Shown here piece after piece: positions 33,820 through 44,954 of a DNA stretch of 64,000 nucleotides. The stretch is taken from positions 55,837,581 through 55,901,580 of the forward strand of contig NC_088203.1 of the NCBI RefSeq assembly GCF_037126465.1, in the 5' to 3' direction. The notes beneath the pieces are model-generated. The model saw only the letters and a list, made by a program, of their open reading frames with translations. It did no database searches and was not told where the DNA came from. This DNA is from Ornithodoros turicata. Taxonomy: Eukaryota > Arthropoda > Arachnida > Ixodida > Argasidae. The position numbers and the translations under genes were made by a program. Within the stretch, counting starts at the first letter, position 1; every line of letters begins with the position of its first letter.

Positions 33820-34161
33820 ATGGAGGAGGAAGCTACCGTTCCAAATTTAGATCCTGCTTTGTTTGATGAAGAGTGGGGTTTAAAATTTGATCGAGTTTTG
33901 ATGGATGGAGTTGTTGATGATGATACGCCGGCAGATGCCGTGCAAAATCTAGATAGCTCAGAGCCTGTTGTGAACAATCTCACTGAACATGTTTCGGTGG
34001 CCCATCCTGGTGTTAGCGTACCATACTTCCCGTTCTTTGAATCCGCTGCGGCCTTTGAAGGGTACCTTGGATGTTACGTCCTGTTCGCGTCACCGTTTGA
34101 CGACTCCGTTCCATTCGAACACCTGATATATTACCGGCACAATATAGTTTCCATATTATGA
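33820..34161 (+). CDS. Hypothetical acidic protein, 113 aa
   Basis: ATG at 33820 gives an acidic protein (MEEEATVPNLDPALFDEEWG, then VVDDDTPADAVQNLDSSE) ending with YYRHNIVSIL. An in-frame extension upstream exists, but this ATG has the most natural start. No signal peptide or known domain. It sits between Polinton-like remnants and may belong to that element. Function unknown. Confidence 0.4.
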   Translation: MEEEATVPNLDPALFDEEWGLKFDRVLMDGVVDDDTPADAVQNLDSSEPVVNNLTEHVSVAHPGVSVPYFPFFESAAAFEGYLGCYVLFASPFDDSVPFEHLIYYRHNIVSIL

Positions 34162-34206
34162 CAACATCCCATACCATTTAAATTTTATATGCACATGTAA
34201 GCATTG

Positions 34207-34443
34207 ATGGTGAAGCAAGTTGGCGATTCGATGGGCAGCCATTTTGCCTTTCTAAGTGCCGTGTCGCGAGAAATTCATAGTCTCGCGGATATAATGGTTG
34301 TGCTAAATGAAATGATTAGCGAGATAGCACGCAACCTGAAAAATTATCAGGGTGAAGGTAGCGGTTACGTCTCCCGGGATGTGTCCGAAATCGAATTGAA
34401 CATAAGCACGATTGAAAAAAGAAGATTGGCTGCAACACTGTAA
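34207..34443 (+). CDS. Hypothetical helical protein, 78 aa
   Basis: ATG 34207 starts MVKQVGDSMGSHFAFLSAV; the rest is heptad-like (IHSLADIMVVLNEMISEIARNL), suggesting a helix or coiled coil. It follows the acidic ORF by 45 bp in the same direction, as in compact viral gene clusters. No family recognised. Confidence 0.4.
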   Translation: MVKQVGDSMGSHFAFLSAVSREIHSLADIMVVLNEMISEIARNLKNYQGEGSGYVSRDVSEIELNISTIEKRRLAATL

Positions 34444-34533
34444 TTTCTACCGCATTGAAAAAAGAGAAGGAAAACACTCACAAATGTAAAATGCCCCGAC
34501 AATGAGTGTTTCAAATACAACCCTTTAGCTCTA

Positions 34534-34848
34534 TTGCATCCTCAAAAAAAAAAAAAAAATAATAATAATAAAGGAAATCAGTGGAAAACATATAGCAAGT
34601 ACCTGGTTGATCTCGAATCAAATTCATTGGCTAGAGTCAGATGGTGGCCTGACGGTCTGGTGTTGCAGACCGTGCTGCAGATTGCAGAGTTTGAAGAATT
34701 GCACGAAATTGAAGTGTATATGTACTCATATCAGGATGGAAGTATCCACACTTCTCGTATTGTCACGAAGCGAAATGGGCTGGCGAGTCGTCGAATAAAC
34801 AGCGAACGGTTTATTAGACTACTTGGTAGCAAAAGACAAGAGTTATAG
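34534..34848 (+). CDS. Hypothetical ORF (about 80-104 aa) after a poly-A tract
   Basis: The frame opens in an A-rich tract (34545-34575) and continues with WKTYSKYLVDLESNSLARVR, EELHEIEVYMYSYQDG and a stop at 34848, two bases before the dispersed repeat copy. The first codons are low complexity, so the true start is unclear. No family recognised. Confidence 0.3.
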   Translation: MHPQKKKKNNNNKGNQWKTYSKYLVDLESNSLARVRWWPDGLVLQTVLQIAEFEELHEIEVYMYSYQDGSIHTSRIVTKRNGLASRRINSERFIRLLGSKRQEL

Positions 34849-34850
34849 CT

Positions 34851-35062
34851 CTCTGAACACAACTGAGTCCAAAGAATGAATGCTCCAGCTTGGAGCGCAC
34901 AAGCATTTAAGCGTCGCGCCGAAAAGTCTAGAAACAGCACGTGCGTTTGCCAGAGAGCAGGCGATGTGTCTGGAAGCTTCTTGCTTCTTCTTGAGCATGC
35001 GCCGGGATGAGATGTACCGTTGTGCCTGCCCTGGAAGTTTCGCGATGATGATTCGTGACAGT
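34851..35062. repeat. Dispersed repeat, partner of 1-235
   Basis: Near-identical to the start of the window with a few substitutions and short deletions. It sits exactly between the hypothetical ORF and the polymerase remnant, as an insertion would, but no clear target duplication was seen. Confidence 0.75.
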
Positions 35063-35069
35063 ACTCTGC

Positions 35070-35926
35070 GTCTCACATTTAACGATAAAGTGCAGTTATT
35101 GGATTTTGATAATCACTTTTTTGGTATAAGGAATTTCAGTACCTCGTTTGGTCGCGGAGAAATGTTTTTTTGCGAAAAGTGTACGCGGGGTTTTACAACA
35201 CCTTAAAACCTAGTGTCACATAGGAGAGTGTGCAGGAATTCTGAGGAGGTTTTGTTGGAGTTCCCTGAGCCGGGTAAGAATGTTCTAAAATTTGACAAGT
35301 TTGGTCACATGTTTGCATTTCCATATATTATTGGACTCGGTACAGAGTCCGTCCTCAATCCTGACACGAACGTGAAAAGTGCTGTGCAGACGCATGTTAT
35401 AAGTTCCTTCTGCTACATTCTAATCATACCATACGATTCGAAAATACTTGCAAATGAAAAATATTTAGGCCCCGATGCCGCTTCCAGGTGTATCGACTGC
35501 CTGTTACGTTTTCATAACAAGGTGGTCGATATCAGTTGTTGCCCTGCCGCCATTAAGATCACAGACAAAGAAACTCGTAAACATATCGCTGCAACGCACT
35601 GTGATTATTGTGGTGTGTTATTTAGTGTTAATAGGAAAAAGGTTCATCATCACGATCACAGTCGTGAAAGCAGTGTCAGCAACTTTTTGGCTAGCATTTG
35701 TAACGAATGTAACATCAGTTGCAGCAATCACGGCAAAATTCCAGTGCTCATCCACAACCTTCAGTATGACATCAGCTCCCTACTGCATTGCTTCCACGCT
35801 TTGAAGTGGAAGCGACCACCAAAGCTCATCGCGACGAGTTCGGAGAAGATTCGGAACTTTGAATATGGCAATCTCATATTCAGGGACACCACCAGATTCT
35901 GTAATATCTGCAACGTAAAAACTTGA
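35070..35926 (+). pseudogene. Protein-primed type B DNA polymerase N-terminal remnant (Polinton/adintovirus-like)
   Basis: Frame 1 has a CX2C finger (FFCEKCTRGF) followed by a stop near 35204; the second frame continues with HRRVC, PGKNVLKFDKFGHMFAFPY, a broken ExoI position (GLGTES where a D-x-E is expected), a Cys/His cluster (CDYCGVLF and HHHDHS, then ICNECNIS) and the ExoII-like IPVLIHNLQYD. The frame ends at 35926 with no polymerase motifs. This order is that of the exonuclease half of Polinton-type PolB. The copy is clearly dead (frameshift, lost acidic residue, truncation). Confidence 0.65.
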
Positions 35927-36786
35927 GTCTGCCTTCGTTGAGGGTAAACAGTGTTGTTCTGAAATATATTTTACCTGACTTCCAATGCTTAGTCCTACAA
36001 AGCACGAACCAGATTTCATCAAAGTTTCAGCACGGTGGGTGTACTGACACTGGGCACAGGGAACTGAGGATTCAGTAGTACTTTCTCCGTCATCTGCTTT
36101 AGCACGGATGACAGGACCGGCAATACAAATGAAAGGTACTGTTTCTTGTCTGTTCCGAACACGGACTATAGAAAAGGTACTTTGACAACGGTGGGTCGAC
36201 TGTGTCTGTGATGTGAGCACTAACGACTCGCAGGAGGCTCTCCGTTGCCTTTCTTGAGGAGTGGTACCTCAGGCTGTGTGCTAGAATAAACAACAGGCTG
36301 TCTCTGCGTGACAGCTTTGACCCTGGGGGCAGAGTGGTTGACTCTATCAAAAGACAGAAGGCGTATGCAAACGTTTTCTTCTCGGTTGAAAACTAGAAAA
36401 ACGACAGCGTTTGCACAAACCATTCTGAAGAAAAGCAGACATCACGAGAGGTAAATCCATACATGCTAAGTCAGGACTAATGTTTTATTACACACACATT
36501 TATACGGGTAACGCGTAATTGCGTTACTAGTGATGAGGGCAATTACTTTTTTCAGATTACTTTTGTTGCAGGAACACAAAACCAACCATTCTTTACAAAC
36601 TATAACTAACGGGACCGCAGCTGTAACATTTTGAGTCACCTTCCCTATTCATTTTTGGCTAGCCACGTTCCGACTACTGTGTGCGTCTCTTAGTGCCTAT
36701 ATTTATGTCTGCTTTTCAGCGAATTGACCCTTAGCAAAAACTGAAAAAGATCATTTAACTTGTTCTAATGACAATGCGAAACTTAC

Positions 36787-36933
36787 GGGTTCGTTTGATG
36801 TTTCTGTTTGCGCCTGTGAGCCTCCCCACTCCCCAAAGTCAAAATAAAGTTGTTGTTCGTAGAAAGCATCATCCGATGTGGCAGCGCCGTCGTCGTCGTC
36901 GGATGGTAGGTCCAGGGGCGGATTACTAGCCAT
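36787..36933 (-). CDS. First coding exon of an unknown spliced gene
   Basis: ATG 36933 encodes MASNPPLDLPSDDDDGAATS, then an acidic/aromatic stretch (YEQQLYFDFGEWGG), ending at a good donor (CCC before GTAAGT). A possible second exon begins at 36424 after TTCTTCAG and in phase gives NGLCKRCRFSSFQPRRKR and a stop. Function unknown; the gene may be truncated. Confidence 0.45.
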
Positions 36934-37927
36934 TGCATCGGTGCGTCGGCCTACCGTGGCAACGCCCACCGTCAGGCAAGCGCGCGCTGCCGACGCAAGA
37001 TCTGAAGTGGTCAGTAAGGTCACCGTCGTCCGCTGGGTAGGCGAGCCTCGCCGGCGCGTGGAGCAATGACGCTACTCTCGGTGGCAGACGCAAGTCTGTC
37101 AAGCAAAAACCCTAAATTTGACGACATTAACTTACTTTGTATTTACGTCTAACAACTATAAATTTTGTTACCGCGTGGAAAGAAATCTTCTTGCACATAC
37201 TTCGCTAGATGAGCACGTAAGACACGAATCAGCCAATGCGAATGCAGTGCGGTATCGTCTGCTGCCGTCGCTGGCTCGAAGGGACCCAAGCAAGCAATGG
37301 CCGATGGCCAACGGTTGAGCAAGCTGTGGCATCCAGTTGGCCTGCCACTCATTGGTCGTCCATAGTTGGGCCAACGTTATCCGGAGCTAGGTACAACGGC
37401 GATCGGTTCCGGGTCGGTCAACGTGCTCGGGACAAGCTCGGTGACCAGCGGACCGCCTACGCTGCCTATCTTGCGCAACGAAACATAATCCGCACACCAA
37501 CCACCGCGCGGCCATATATTTCCATAACTGTCGTGAGACGTAAGCCGAACGGGTCTTAAGTTTTATTTAACGGGTTATTTAATGTATTTAACGGGTCTCA
37601 TACTGGGCGGGTAGTATTTAAAAAACGCGCTGTCACGTGGTTTCCGACGTTGGAGTTCAAAACGAAATAAAAAGCAAGCCATCACAAGCATCTGTGTGTT
37701 GACCATGGTTGACTTTCTCAAAGTCTGATCATCTTTAGTAAACAGAAAAGCGGATACAACGGAAAAGTAAATCCCATAGAGGCGCTGTCATTCCGGCCAA
37801 CGCTACCGGCTACTGGCACGGCTGCGTCTTCGCCTGTGGACATCGTTCGTCTGCGTTCGTTAATTTGCGTCGTATTTTATATGCGTCTCAGCTCGCCGGC
37901 TCTTCGTTTCGTGACATCACGCTGCAT

Positions 37928-37996
37928 ATGCCACTATCAACTCAATTGAGGTCTTCATCTCCAATGTCAGTACGACCTGCCAAGCTACTTCTTAAG
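37928..37996 (+). CDS. Possible short first exon next to the 5.9-kb TTAA element
   Basis: ATG 37928 opens MPLSTQLRSSSPMSVRPAK and ends at a donor (AAG before GTATGT). The TTAA element starts 19 bp further. No downstream exon could be assigned, so this is weak. Confidence 0.25.
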
Positions 37997-39349
37997 GTAT
38001 GTATACATACATTAAAGGGACTCTGACCAGAAACTGTGAGAGCTCTTTCGTACTTGTAGTCGATAAAGCACCCAACAAGGACTCTCCATGCGAAAATGCA
38101 CGCATTAAAACCCCACGGTTTCTCTAAACTCGAATTTTAAACATTCGACTTCATCCGCGTGCAGCACGCCTAGCGTCAAACCGAGAAAACATACGTTTAT
38201 ATAGAATTTCCACCCCGGCCCACCATCAAGATGACGTCAACACGGGGGCCACTCGCAACACCCACAATTGGCTCAAACGCGTCACGTGGTCACGCAATAT
38301 CTGTCAATTTCCTTCATGAAATGGCATTTCTACGTTAATATGTTTTTGTTACAGAGCCTCAAAAAGAAAAATATACCCCGCGTTTATCACCTGCAACAAT
38401 TTCTACGACTTTCTTTTCAATCTGTACACGGCGTTCGATATATGCTTCCGTATTCGGTCAGCTGTAATGGATGCCGTATGCCGAGCTTGCGAACTGCGAA
38501 CTTGTGTGACTCCCGGTTCATCCTTTTTGTTCGGGTCATTGGGTTGGTGTTGGAGTTGGTCACCATATTCTGAACGTTTCACCTATCGTTGCGGTGTACT
38601 GTTCTTGATCTGCTGCGAAGCGACGAACCGCAACGGCAGTCACTCGCCTCAGCGAACTTCTGTCTGCTGCATCTCAAAGGAGCATGGGGACCTGATGATA
38701 CCTTCAACTAAAGAAACCAAATGTGCTCTCGTGTGGTCCTGACGGAAAAGTAGTATCAACAAGGTTAGCACATTTATTTTTCAGTTCCAAGTCTAGGTAC
38801 TGAAAACCATGCAGGTGCAGTCGATCATTCTCGTAGCTGTTGTGTAACGCGTATGCTTTCTTACATATCCCACAGAACCCTCCACTTTTTCAACCAAGTT
38901 ATCTTTATGAGATCCTTCTGATGGCTTCTTACTAGGCTATGCCGCTCCGAAGCATTGAGATGACGAAGCGTCGTGGTAGCTGCACCTCTGCCTTCGAAAG
39001 ATGAATCAGTCATTCCACACTGTGCTTACTGGCTTTGTATAGAGTCTGGCAAATCCGACTGCCTTTTTCAAGAAAGTTTGAAATGTAAGTATGTGTATAT
39101 TGGTTTCACATATCTACCACATATTGAGCGTGTGTATGATTGTACTTTATATGCTACAGCGTATCAGCATACATTATTATTCAACACATAGTGTGGCAAA
39201 CTCGACATCAGTCACACAAAGCCAACAATTGCCTTTTCTTCAATTGCTTATTTTTATCATATCATGTTTTTGTCTATATCTCAATTTACCAACCAACAAA
39301 GTATATTATTTTAGTATAATCGTCTGATATTTAACAAGTCACAGTTTTA

Positions 39350-39418
39350 TCATGGTTTTGGCGCACTATAGCCCGAGTTGCTTATGCGTCATTAAATTGA
39401 ATCATCATCATCTTCAAC
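39350..39418 (+). mobile_element. LINE 3'-end remnant, plus strand
   Basis: TTGGCGCACTATAGCC, then TGCTTATGCGTCATTA and ATCATCATCATC reproduce the hairpin plus tail of LINEs A-C in plus orientation. The body is missing and no target duplication is clear. Confidence 0.6.
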
Positions 39419-39744
39419 TGCCATTATTCAATTGAAGTGCCAGGTGGATATAATGATATGGCGAGATAAATTTTGTGCTGTCATCCTGGAATTGCTCATT
39501 TCATAGTCACCGTGAAGTTTGTTTTCGTTTTCAGAAACATTACGAGGACTAAAACCAAACACTTTTCTTTCAGAGCATCCCTTATGCACCTGCATTTCAA
39601 TTCCAAACTGTATTACAAGAATGACAGACCACTCAACAGAGATGAACATCTGAAAGCGAAAGAGCTGGAATGAAGATACGTTAATCTGTGTCAAAGGTTC
39701 TTAGTATGTGTGCGAGTCGAGGACATAGGTCTCAAGCTTATTCC

Positions 39745-40075
39745 TGTCTTCAGAAGAGGTGACAACTATGCTCCTTCTATCTATTAACCAGCTCCACTTT
39801 TTAGGGTTCCCTGTAAACTAATGGAGGACATCATGTACTACCATGTCGATTTCTTTTTTTAAATTCCAGCATGGCTTTAGAAAAGGGTATTCAGGCAAAA
39901 CTAACGTAGTGGAATTCGTTCACAGCATTTCAAACTGTCTTGATTTCTGGGTCCACGTAGATGTAGTATTCTTTTTATTTTGTAAGGGCTTTTGACTTTT
40001 GACACTGTGCTCTATGCTCGCGTGTTGGCCAAAGTAGCCTAATTAAAATTTGATCCTGCTACCTGGATATGCAGT
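39745..40075 (+). pseudogene. LINE reverse transcriptase fragment (CR1/RTE-like), plus strand
   Basis: Frames with stops give FRVPCKLMEDIMYYHV, FQHGFRKGYSGKTNVVEFVH and HVDVVFFLFCKGF, equivalent to RT blocks 2 to A (catalytic DFSKAFD now decayed). Only about 330 bp survive. Confidence 0.6.
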
Positions 40076-40346
40076 TTCTAACCGTAACCGTGGCGACAAC
40101 TCGTGAGGAGAACCTATCATATCGCCACCATGCAGCATTTGTTATATTACAATCGCTTCACATTTTAATCCTGTCAAAAGCAAGGACTTTTGGTGATCGG
40201 TCTTGTATGATTACGTGCCCCTCCGTTATGTAACACCACACTGGGTTCTTCAACCTATGATAGATAAATAAATATGTTGCCAAGTAAATTGTCTACAAGG
40301 CTCGTTATTCCATTTCGCCACACTACCACAAGCAATTGTTAGAGTA

Positions 40347-40691
40347 GTGGCCCAGCGTATGAAGCTCGCCACTAAAATCCTTTACTCAGAACACTGGCTT
40401 AACACAACAATTAAGAATAAAGAGAGTAAACATTTCATTGCCTATCCAGGTGGCATCATCCCTCCAACAGAGAACAATCAAAAACAACATCAAAGGAGTC
40501 AAATCGGTGGTCCGCATTCCTTTCATCCAACGTATTTCATACGCTATTTGGAGGGCAGTGTGCCCATCAGGCATTTTGACTGTGCATATCAAGTTGAGTG
40601 CATAGAATGTGATGCAACATACATTGGCGAGATAGACAAAAGACGTGTGACAAGACTAAAAGAGCCAGTTGCCAGGGCTACTAATGCTTAG
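40347..40691 (+). pseudogene. Penelope-like element remnant: GIY-YIG endonuclease end
   Basis: The C-terminal part reads HFDCAYQVECIECDATYIGE followed by RRVTRLKEPVARATNA. The Y-x-V-x-C-x2-C ... YIGE ... R-LKE pattern is that of the GIY-YIG nuclease of Penelope-like retroelements, which cuts target DNA to prime integration. The RT is not seen upstream, and the expected T and H of GET and KEH are changed, so the copy is partial and decayed. Confidence 0.6.
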
Positions 40692-40919
40692 CTTAACTAA
40701 ACAGGACCGAATCAGTCTACCACTGCTGTCCTAAGGGACATATATTTTGATGGTGCAGTAACCTTTGCTCATGACTAGCGATGGGGCCCTAGAAAGTTCT
40801 TCGAATCCTGCTTTATCAGGCGTGATGCTTCAGCCTGTAATACATACCGTGGCCCCCTATCGGATGTGTAAGATTCCCTCTTAGATAGGCTGATGTGCTC
40901 ATCTTTGGCCTCTGTTGTA

Positions 40920-40951
40920 CTGATGATGCCACCCGGATAGGCGACAAAACG
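40920..40951 (+). ncRNA. Decayed hammerhead-like motif downstream of the Penelope remnant
   Basis: CTGATGA (a canonical core) is followed by GCC/GGC pairing and CAAAACGTTT, where GAAACGTH is expected. G12 is replaced by A, so activity is unlikely. Penelope-like elements are known to carry hammerheads with a minimal stem III (ACGT), which fits the position. Confidence 0.45.
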
Positions 40952-41008
40952 TTTACGCTCTGTTTTTATTCGTTGTGTTGAGCGGTGTTTGCAGTAAAGG
41001 ACGCTACA

Positions 41009-42820
41009 TTAAGAGGTTGTCACCCGGCTTTTGGAATATATTTTCAAATAAAGTTGTTGTTTTACAAAGCTCAATACATTGCAGAAATCATTCTTGCTGC
41101 CTATTGTTTTGGGGGTGCCATCCTTGCAGTCACATGAAGCACTGAAGGGCCAACTTAAAAAGTAAAGGCAATCTGATTTATGTTCTTGCCGACATGGCAC
41201 AGCGTATGTACGAGGTAGCTCCATTTCAGAACCTGAGAACACTCAAAGCAATTAGTATGCTAGCATCAGATATGGTGTACAGCATTACATATTTGCTTTT
41301 GCTAGGGCAACTAAGAAGGGTGGATAGAAAGGCAGTTACAACCTGTTTCCACAAAAGACACTCAGATTCATTAGCAATTTCCTCCAAGAGAGCCAAGGCT
41401 TTTTCTAGATTAGTTGAACATGGGTACCTGGTTATAAATAACAAGAATTCATCTACCAGAAGTCAGTGTTTCACACACCCTGCTTTCCATCAACACTATT
41501 AAAAGCTGTGTCCCCCAAACCTGCACAAAATTCCTGGAGAGTCTTTACTGGACACTGTTGCTGTCCCTCTCACCAGGTGCTCTCTATGAACCCGATTCAC
41601 AGTTCTGGATGCACTGCCTGAGCTAACTTCAGCATGCTTTCCCAACACGAATGGTAACTGCTATGAGGAGTGTTGTACTTACTGAAAGCAACATGAAATG
41701 CTGTACCTTGACAGGTAATGTTGATATACTTCTTAAGACCGTAGAGAGATGTTCCTTGCTCCCTTTCTTCCAAATCTTACTATCAGACGCAAGCCCACTT
41801 GCCACCAAGCCAATGAGTTGTGCCTCACAGTGAGTGCAATCAAGGGAATCTATCACTGAGGCTCAGAAAAGCTGTTTTCCATCGGGATCTGATCCAGCAC
41901 TGAGCCGTGAGTAGCCCCGTGAAAGTACCAGGGTTTCTTCGAATTTTAGATGTGCCAGCGTTTGTTTTCCTCCCCTCCGTCATTTTATGTAGTAGCTGAT
42001 TACTTTAGCCTTGTACTGCTTTGGAGATTGAAGATGTGGAGATGATGTAAGAGGTGCAACTAGGCTTTATGCAAAATGAGACAAAGTGTGACTACGTACA
42101 AATCTTATGAGAATGTTTATGTATCATTCACACAAAGAGAGGAGACGTGTTACATCTTTTTCCGGTTTTGATATTTATTTATGTATGAATATATCTCAAA
42201 GGCCATTGCAGGCATTACATGAAGGGGGACATCAACATGGGTCACTTAACAAATACGGAAGTTACAAGGAACATACATATTTGGAAGACAAGACTATTTT
42301 TCGTTCGTTCATCAGTCTTGCTCAAGAAATTGTTCACTGTAGCAATGGTACACAATGTCACGAAAGGAGTGCTCATCTATCGTTCCGCAAGACTCATTAA
42401 AAAGCACTAGTGTTGTGTTTCAACACAACATGTTGAACTCATGAACCATGCATCATCCTGAGAGCTATAGATCATCCTAAATACAGATGCTGAATTATTT
42501 TAAATGTGATAGACGAGCTGTGCAAAGAGGTACCCCCAGTAAGGATCTTGGGTACTTGAAGCCTGTGGCATTTACTGTGGGAAAGGCTTGCCAGACCCTC
42601 TTCACTGCACAGGTTGGGATGACCATGATCTTCTTTTTCCCAAGCTTGTGCCATACTCACCTTGCAAACTGGCGATACGCAGTGTATCTGCATGTACACA
42701 GATGTACATAAAATATAGTTTAGGCAAATAGGTAACCGGTTACAGTACAGTGTGTGTGCAATGTCATTTCTACATGTACCTGAGAGCAACTGCAGTTTAC
42801 CTGCCCACACCTTGTACATT
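41009..42820. other. Unassigned ORF pieces inside the TTAA-bounded segment
   Basis: Medium ORFs occur on both strands (for instance minus 41856-41629 with TQLIGLV-like residues, and plus 41194-41502). I cannot assign any to a family or build a consistent spliced model. Confidence 0.3.
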
Positions 42821-43139
42821 ACTACACATGCTGTGTTCTTTTAGAACCCAACATTGTTTTACTTTTCACTGAATCGACAATCAAGAACACTCAATATCGC
42901 TAAAAACCTACGCTAAAACCTTATGCACAGGGCAATACATAAAAACGTGACTCAGGACACAGCACACTGACAATTACAAAATTGCCTACATTGGTTTTCT
43001 CCAGTTCAGAGTCGTGTACTGTATAGCCTTTTTATGTGCTGCGCCCTGTACTGGAGTTTTTAACGACTTTATTGCAGGACCAAACCAGTTTTGGGCGCCC
43101 AAATTTTAACATCGTTCGACAAGGACACATGTGACTTAC

Positions 43140-43642
43140 TTGTGAATATAGTCGCTCATAGGTACGCGCTGCCCACTGAGTTCAATATGCGACCTTCAGG
43201 ACAGTCATATTGAAGAATAGAAGTTGGAAATCTCTGTGGGTTGTAATGCACTCATACTGCAGTCATTCGGCAGTGTTTTCGAGCTCCTTGCAGCACAAGC
43301 ATTCGATCTCCTGCGGCATTATGACACACCAGCCACACCAGCACCATGAACAGCAAGTGCGCATTAGATATCAGAACACGAAATTTCTGAGAACGTTTAC
43401 ATGTTCGATCACAGTGTGCGTTAAAAAGCTCATCGCTTACCTGAAGACAGGCGACTCATGCTGTTTGCTTCATCTGTGACTGATGTTCGTAGAGCTCTAA
43501 CTAACGTCTCGCATTCGCGGCATCGGCGACGTTTCGAAAGCCTACCGAGCTGTTCAGCACGCAGAATTTTCCTCTCGATCGCAGAAAGGTCAGAAAGAAG
43601 TTCCGGGCTCGAAGTCTCCGCATTTCTTCCTTCGACGTCCAT
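43140..43642 (-). pseudogene. P2X7 C-terminal-domain-like gene, first two exons
   Basis: Exon 1 (43642-43441) encodes MDVEGRNAETSSPELLSDLS, then a basic region (LSKRRRCRECETLVRAL) and ends CTTCAG before GTAAGC. Exon 2 (about 43320-43140) carries EIECLCCKELENT, then in-frame stops, with CITTHRDF and MTVLKVAY positions recognisable, and ends before GTAAGT. A degraded third part follows below 43060. The Cys pattern ECxCC ... CITxHxxF is that of P2X7-intracellular-domain-like proteins that are abundant in ticks. Stops mark it as a pseudogene. Confidence 0.55.
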
Positions 43643-44072
43643 ATTGAAGATCGCTTTCCGGACGGATGCCGGCGCTCTCACAAACTCACTAACAACAGAA
43701 CTTCCGGTCCGGGCGCCCAATGAAACGTGGCCCTCGTGATTTCGTCACGCACACGGAAATTGGCGGATGTCCACTGCAAAGAGGCTAGATTTCGGCCCCG
43801 ATTGCGCGAGTTGAGGGGGAAAAGCGAAGCCAGTTTTCAGCTCCCCGTTTGGCAAACTTTGCCTCCGCGCACAGCCAAAATATTTCGCGTGTGGCTTGGA
43901 GGCATATTTTACCTTCGTAATAGATGCAAACGAAATATTAGTCGAACTTCTGGTCAGAGTCCCTTTAATATGCTTGTCGACTACATAGACCCTTGCGTCC
44001 CACGTACGACCTGCTTGACTTCCGAAACCATATGCGTCCCCTCGATGTCTTCTTGGTTATAAAAGTGGTTGA

Positions 44073-44954
44073 TATACCGGGTGTCCCACCGAAAAAGGGC
44101 CAGGGGCTAAAGAAAAAAACGGAGTGCTTTACACAAATGGAACCAACTGTACGTGCGTGGCAGTTGTATGGTCTATCCAAAAATATCTTTTTCATTGCCA
44201 TTTGTCAATTAATTAGCGGTGACTAATTTTCGAACTTTTTAAGTATCGGTTTTAGCTCTCATGATGATGATGATGATTCCGGTTTTTATGGCGCACAGAC
44301 AACTAATTTTTAGCTCTCAGATGTCAATGAGGAAGTTGTAGGACATGTCGAAAAAGACGCTACTGAAGTGGTTCGAGGTCGTTATGGCTTGTGGTTTCGT
44401 TTTTTCCCGGGTTTAAAATTTGGTTTCAAATGCCGGGCGGATCGCAGATCGCTGCCCACAATCCGGCACCCGCGCGCGACGATCCGAGCGCCCTCCGGCG
44501 TACATTGACCTTGAGATTAGCGCTTGGAGACCATCCTTGGGCCACGTCACACAAAAGGAAGATATTTCACGTGTTTCACTGCACACCTTTAAGAGTGCAC
44601 TGCAATCGTCGCGCGCGGGCCCCGAGTTATGGGGAGCTCTGTGGTGCGCGCGGCTTCTGAAACCAATTTTTAAACCTGGGAAAAACGAAACCACAAGCCA
44701 TAGCAACCTCGAACCACTTCAGTTGCGTCTTTTTCGACATGTACCACAACTTCTTCATTGACATCTCAGAGCTAAAACGGATAATTAAAAAGTTAGAAAA
44801 TTAATTACCGCTAATTAATTGTCAAGGGGCGATGAAAAAAATATTTTTGGATAGACCACACAACTGCCAAGCATGTATAGTTGGTTCCATTCGTGTAGAG
44901 CACTTCGTTTTTTCTTTAGCCCCTGGCCCTTTTTCGGTGGGACACCCTGTATAT
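44073..44954. mobile_element. Foldback DNA transposon (about 330-bp arms), TA-type ends
   Basis: The left end CCGGGTGTCCCACCGAAAAA and the right end (reverse complement CAGGGTGTCCCACCGAAAAA) extend as long imperfect arms through the GGCCAGGGGCTAAAGAAA, CCAAAAATAT and TTAATTAGCGGT landmarks. The flanks read TATA. The middle (about 44440-44640) is unpaired. No transposase. Confidence 0.8.
44262..44308 (-). mobile_element. 47-bp LINE insertion with 11-bp target duplication
   Basis: (TGA)n-type tail plus TTTTTATGGCGCACAGAC is the 3' signature of LINEs A-C. It is flanked by perfect TTTAGCTCTCA at 44251-44261 and 44309-44319. It interrupts the left arm of the foldback element. Confidence 0.8.

Larger units (their letters stand above)
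38016..43964. mobile_element. 5.9-kb TTAA/TIR-bounded composite segment
   Basis: TTAA at 38012-38015 and 43965-43968 borders a 17-bp perfect inverted repeat AGGGACTCTGACCAGAA. Inside are a P2X7-C-like gene fragment near the right end, plus a LINE 3' tail, a LINE RT fragment and a Penelope-like remnant as later or captured material. No piggyBac transposase was recognised; unassigned ORFs at 41009-41856 could be its ruins. The alternative is two solo ends of different insertions. Confidence 0.6.
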
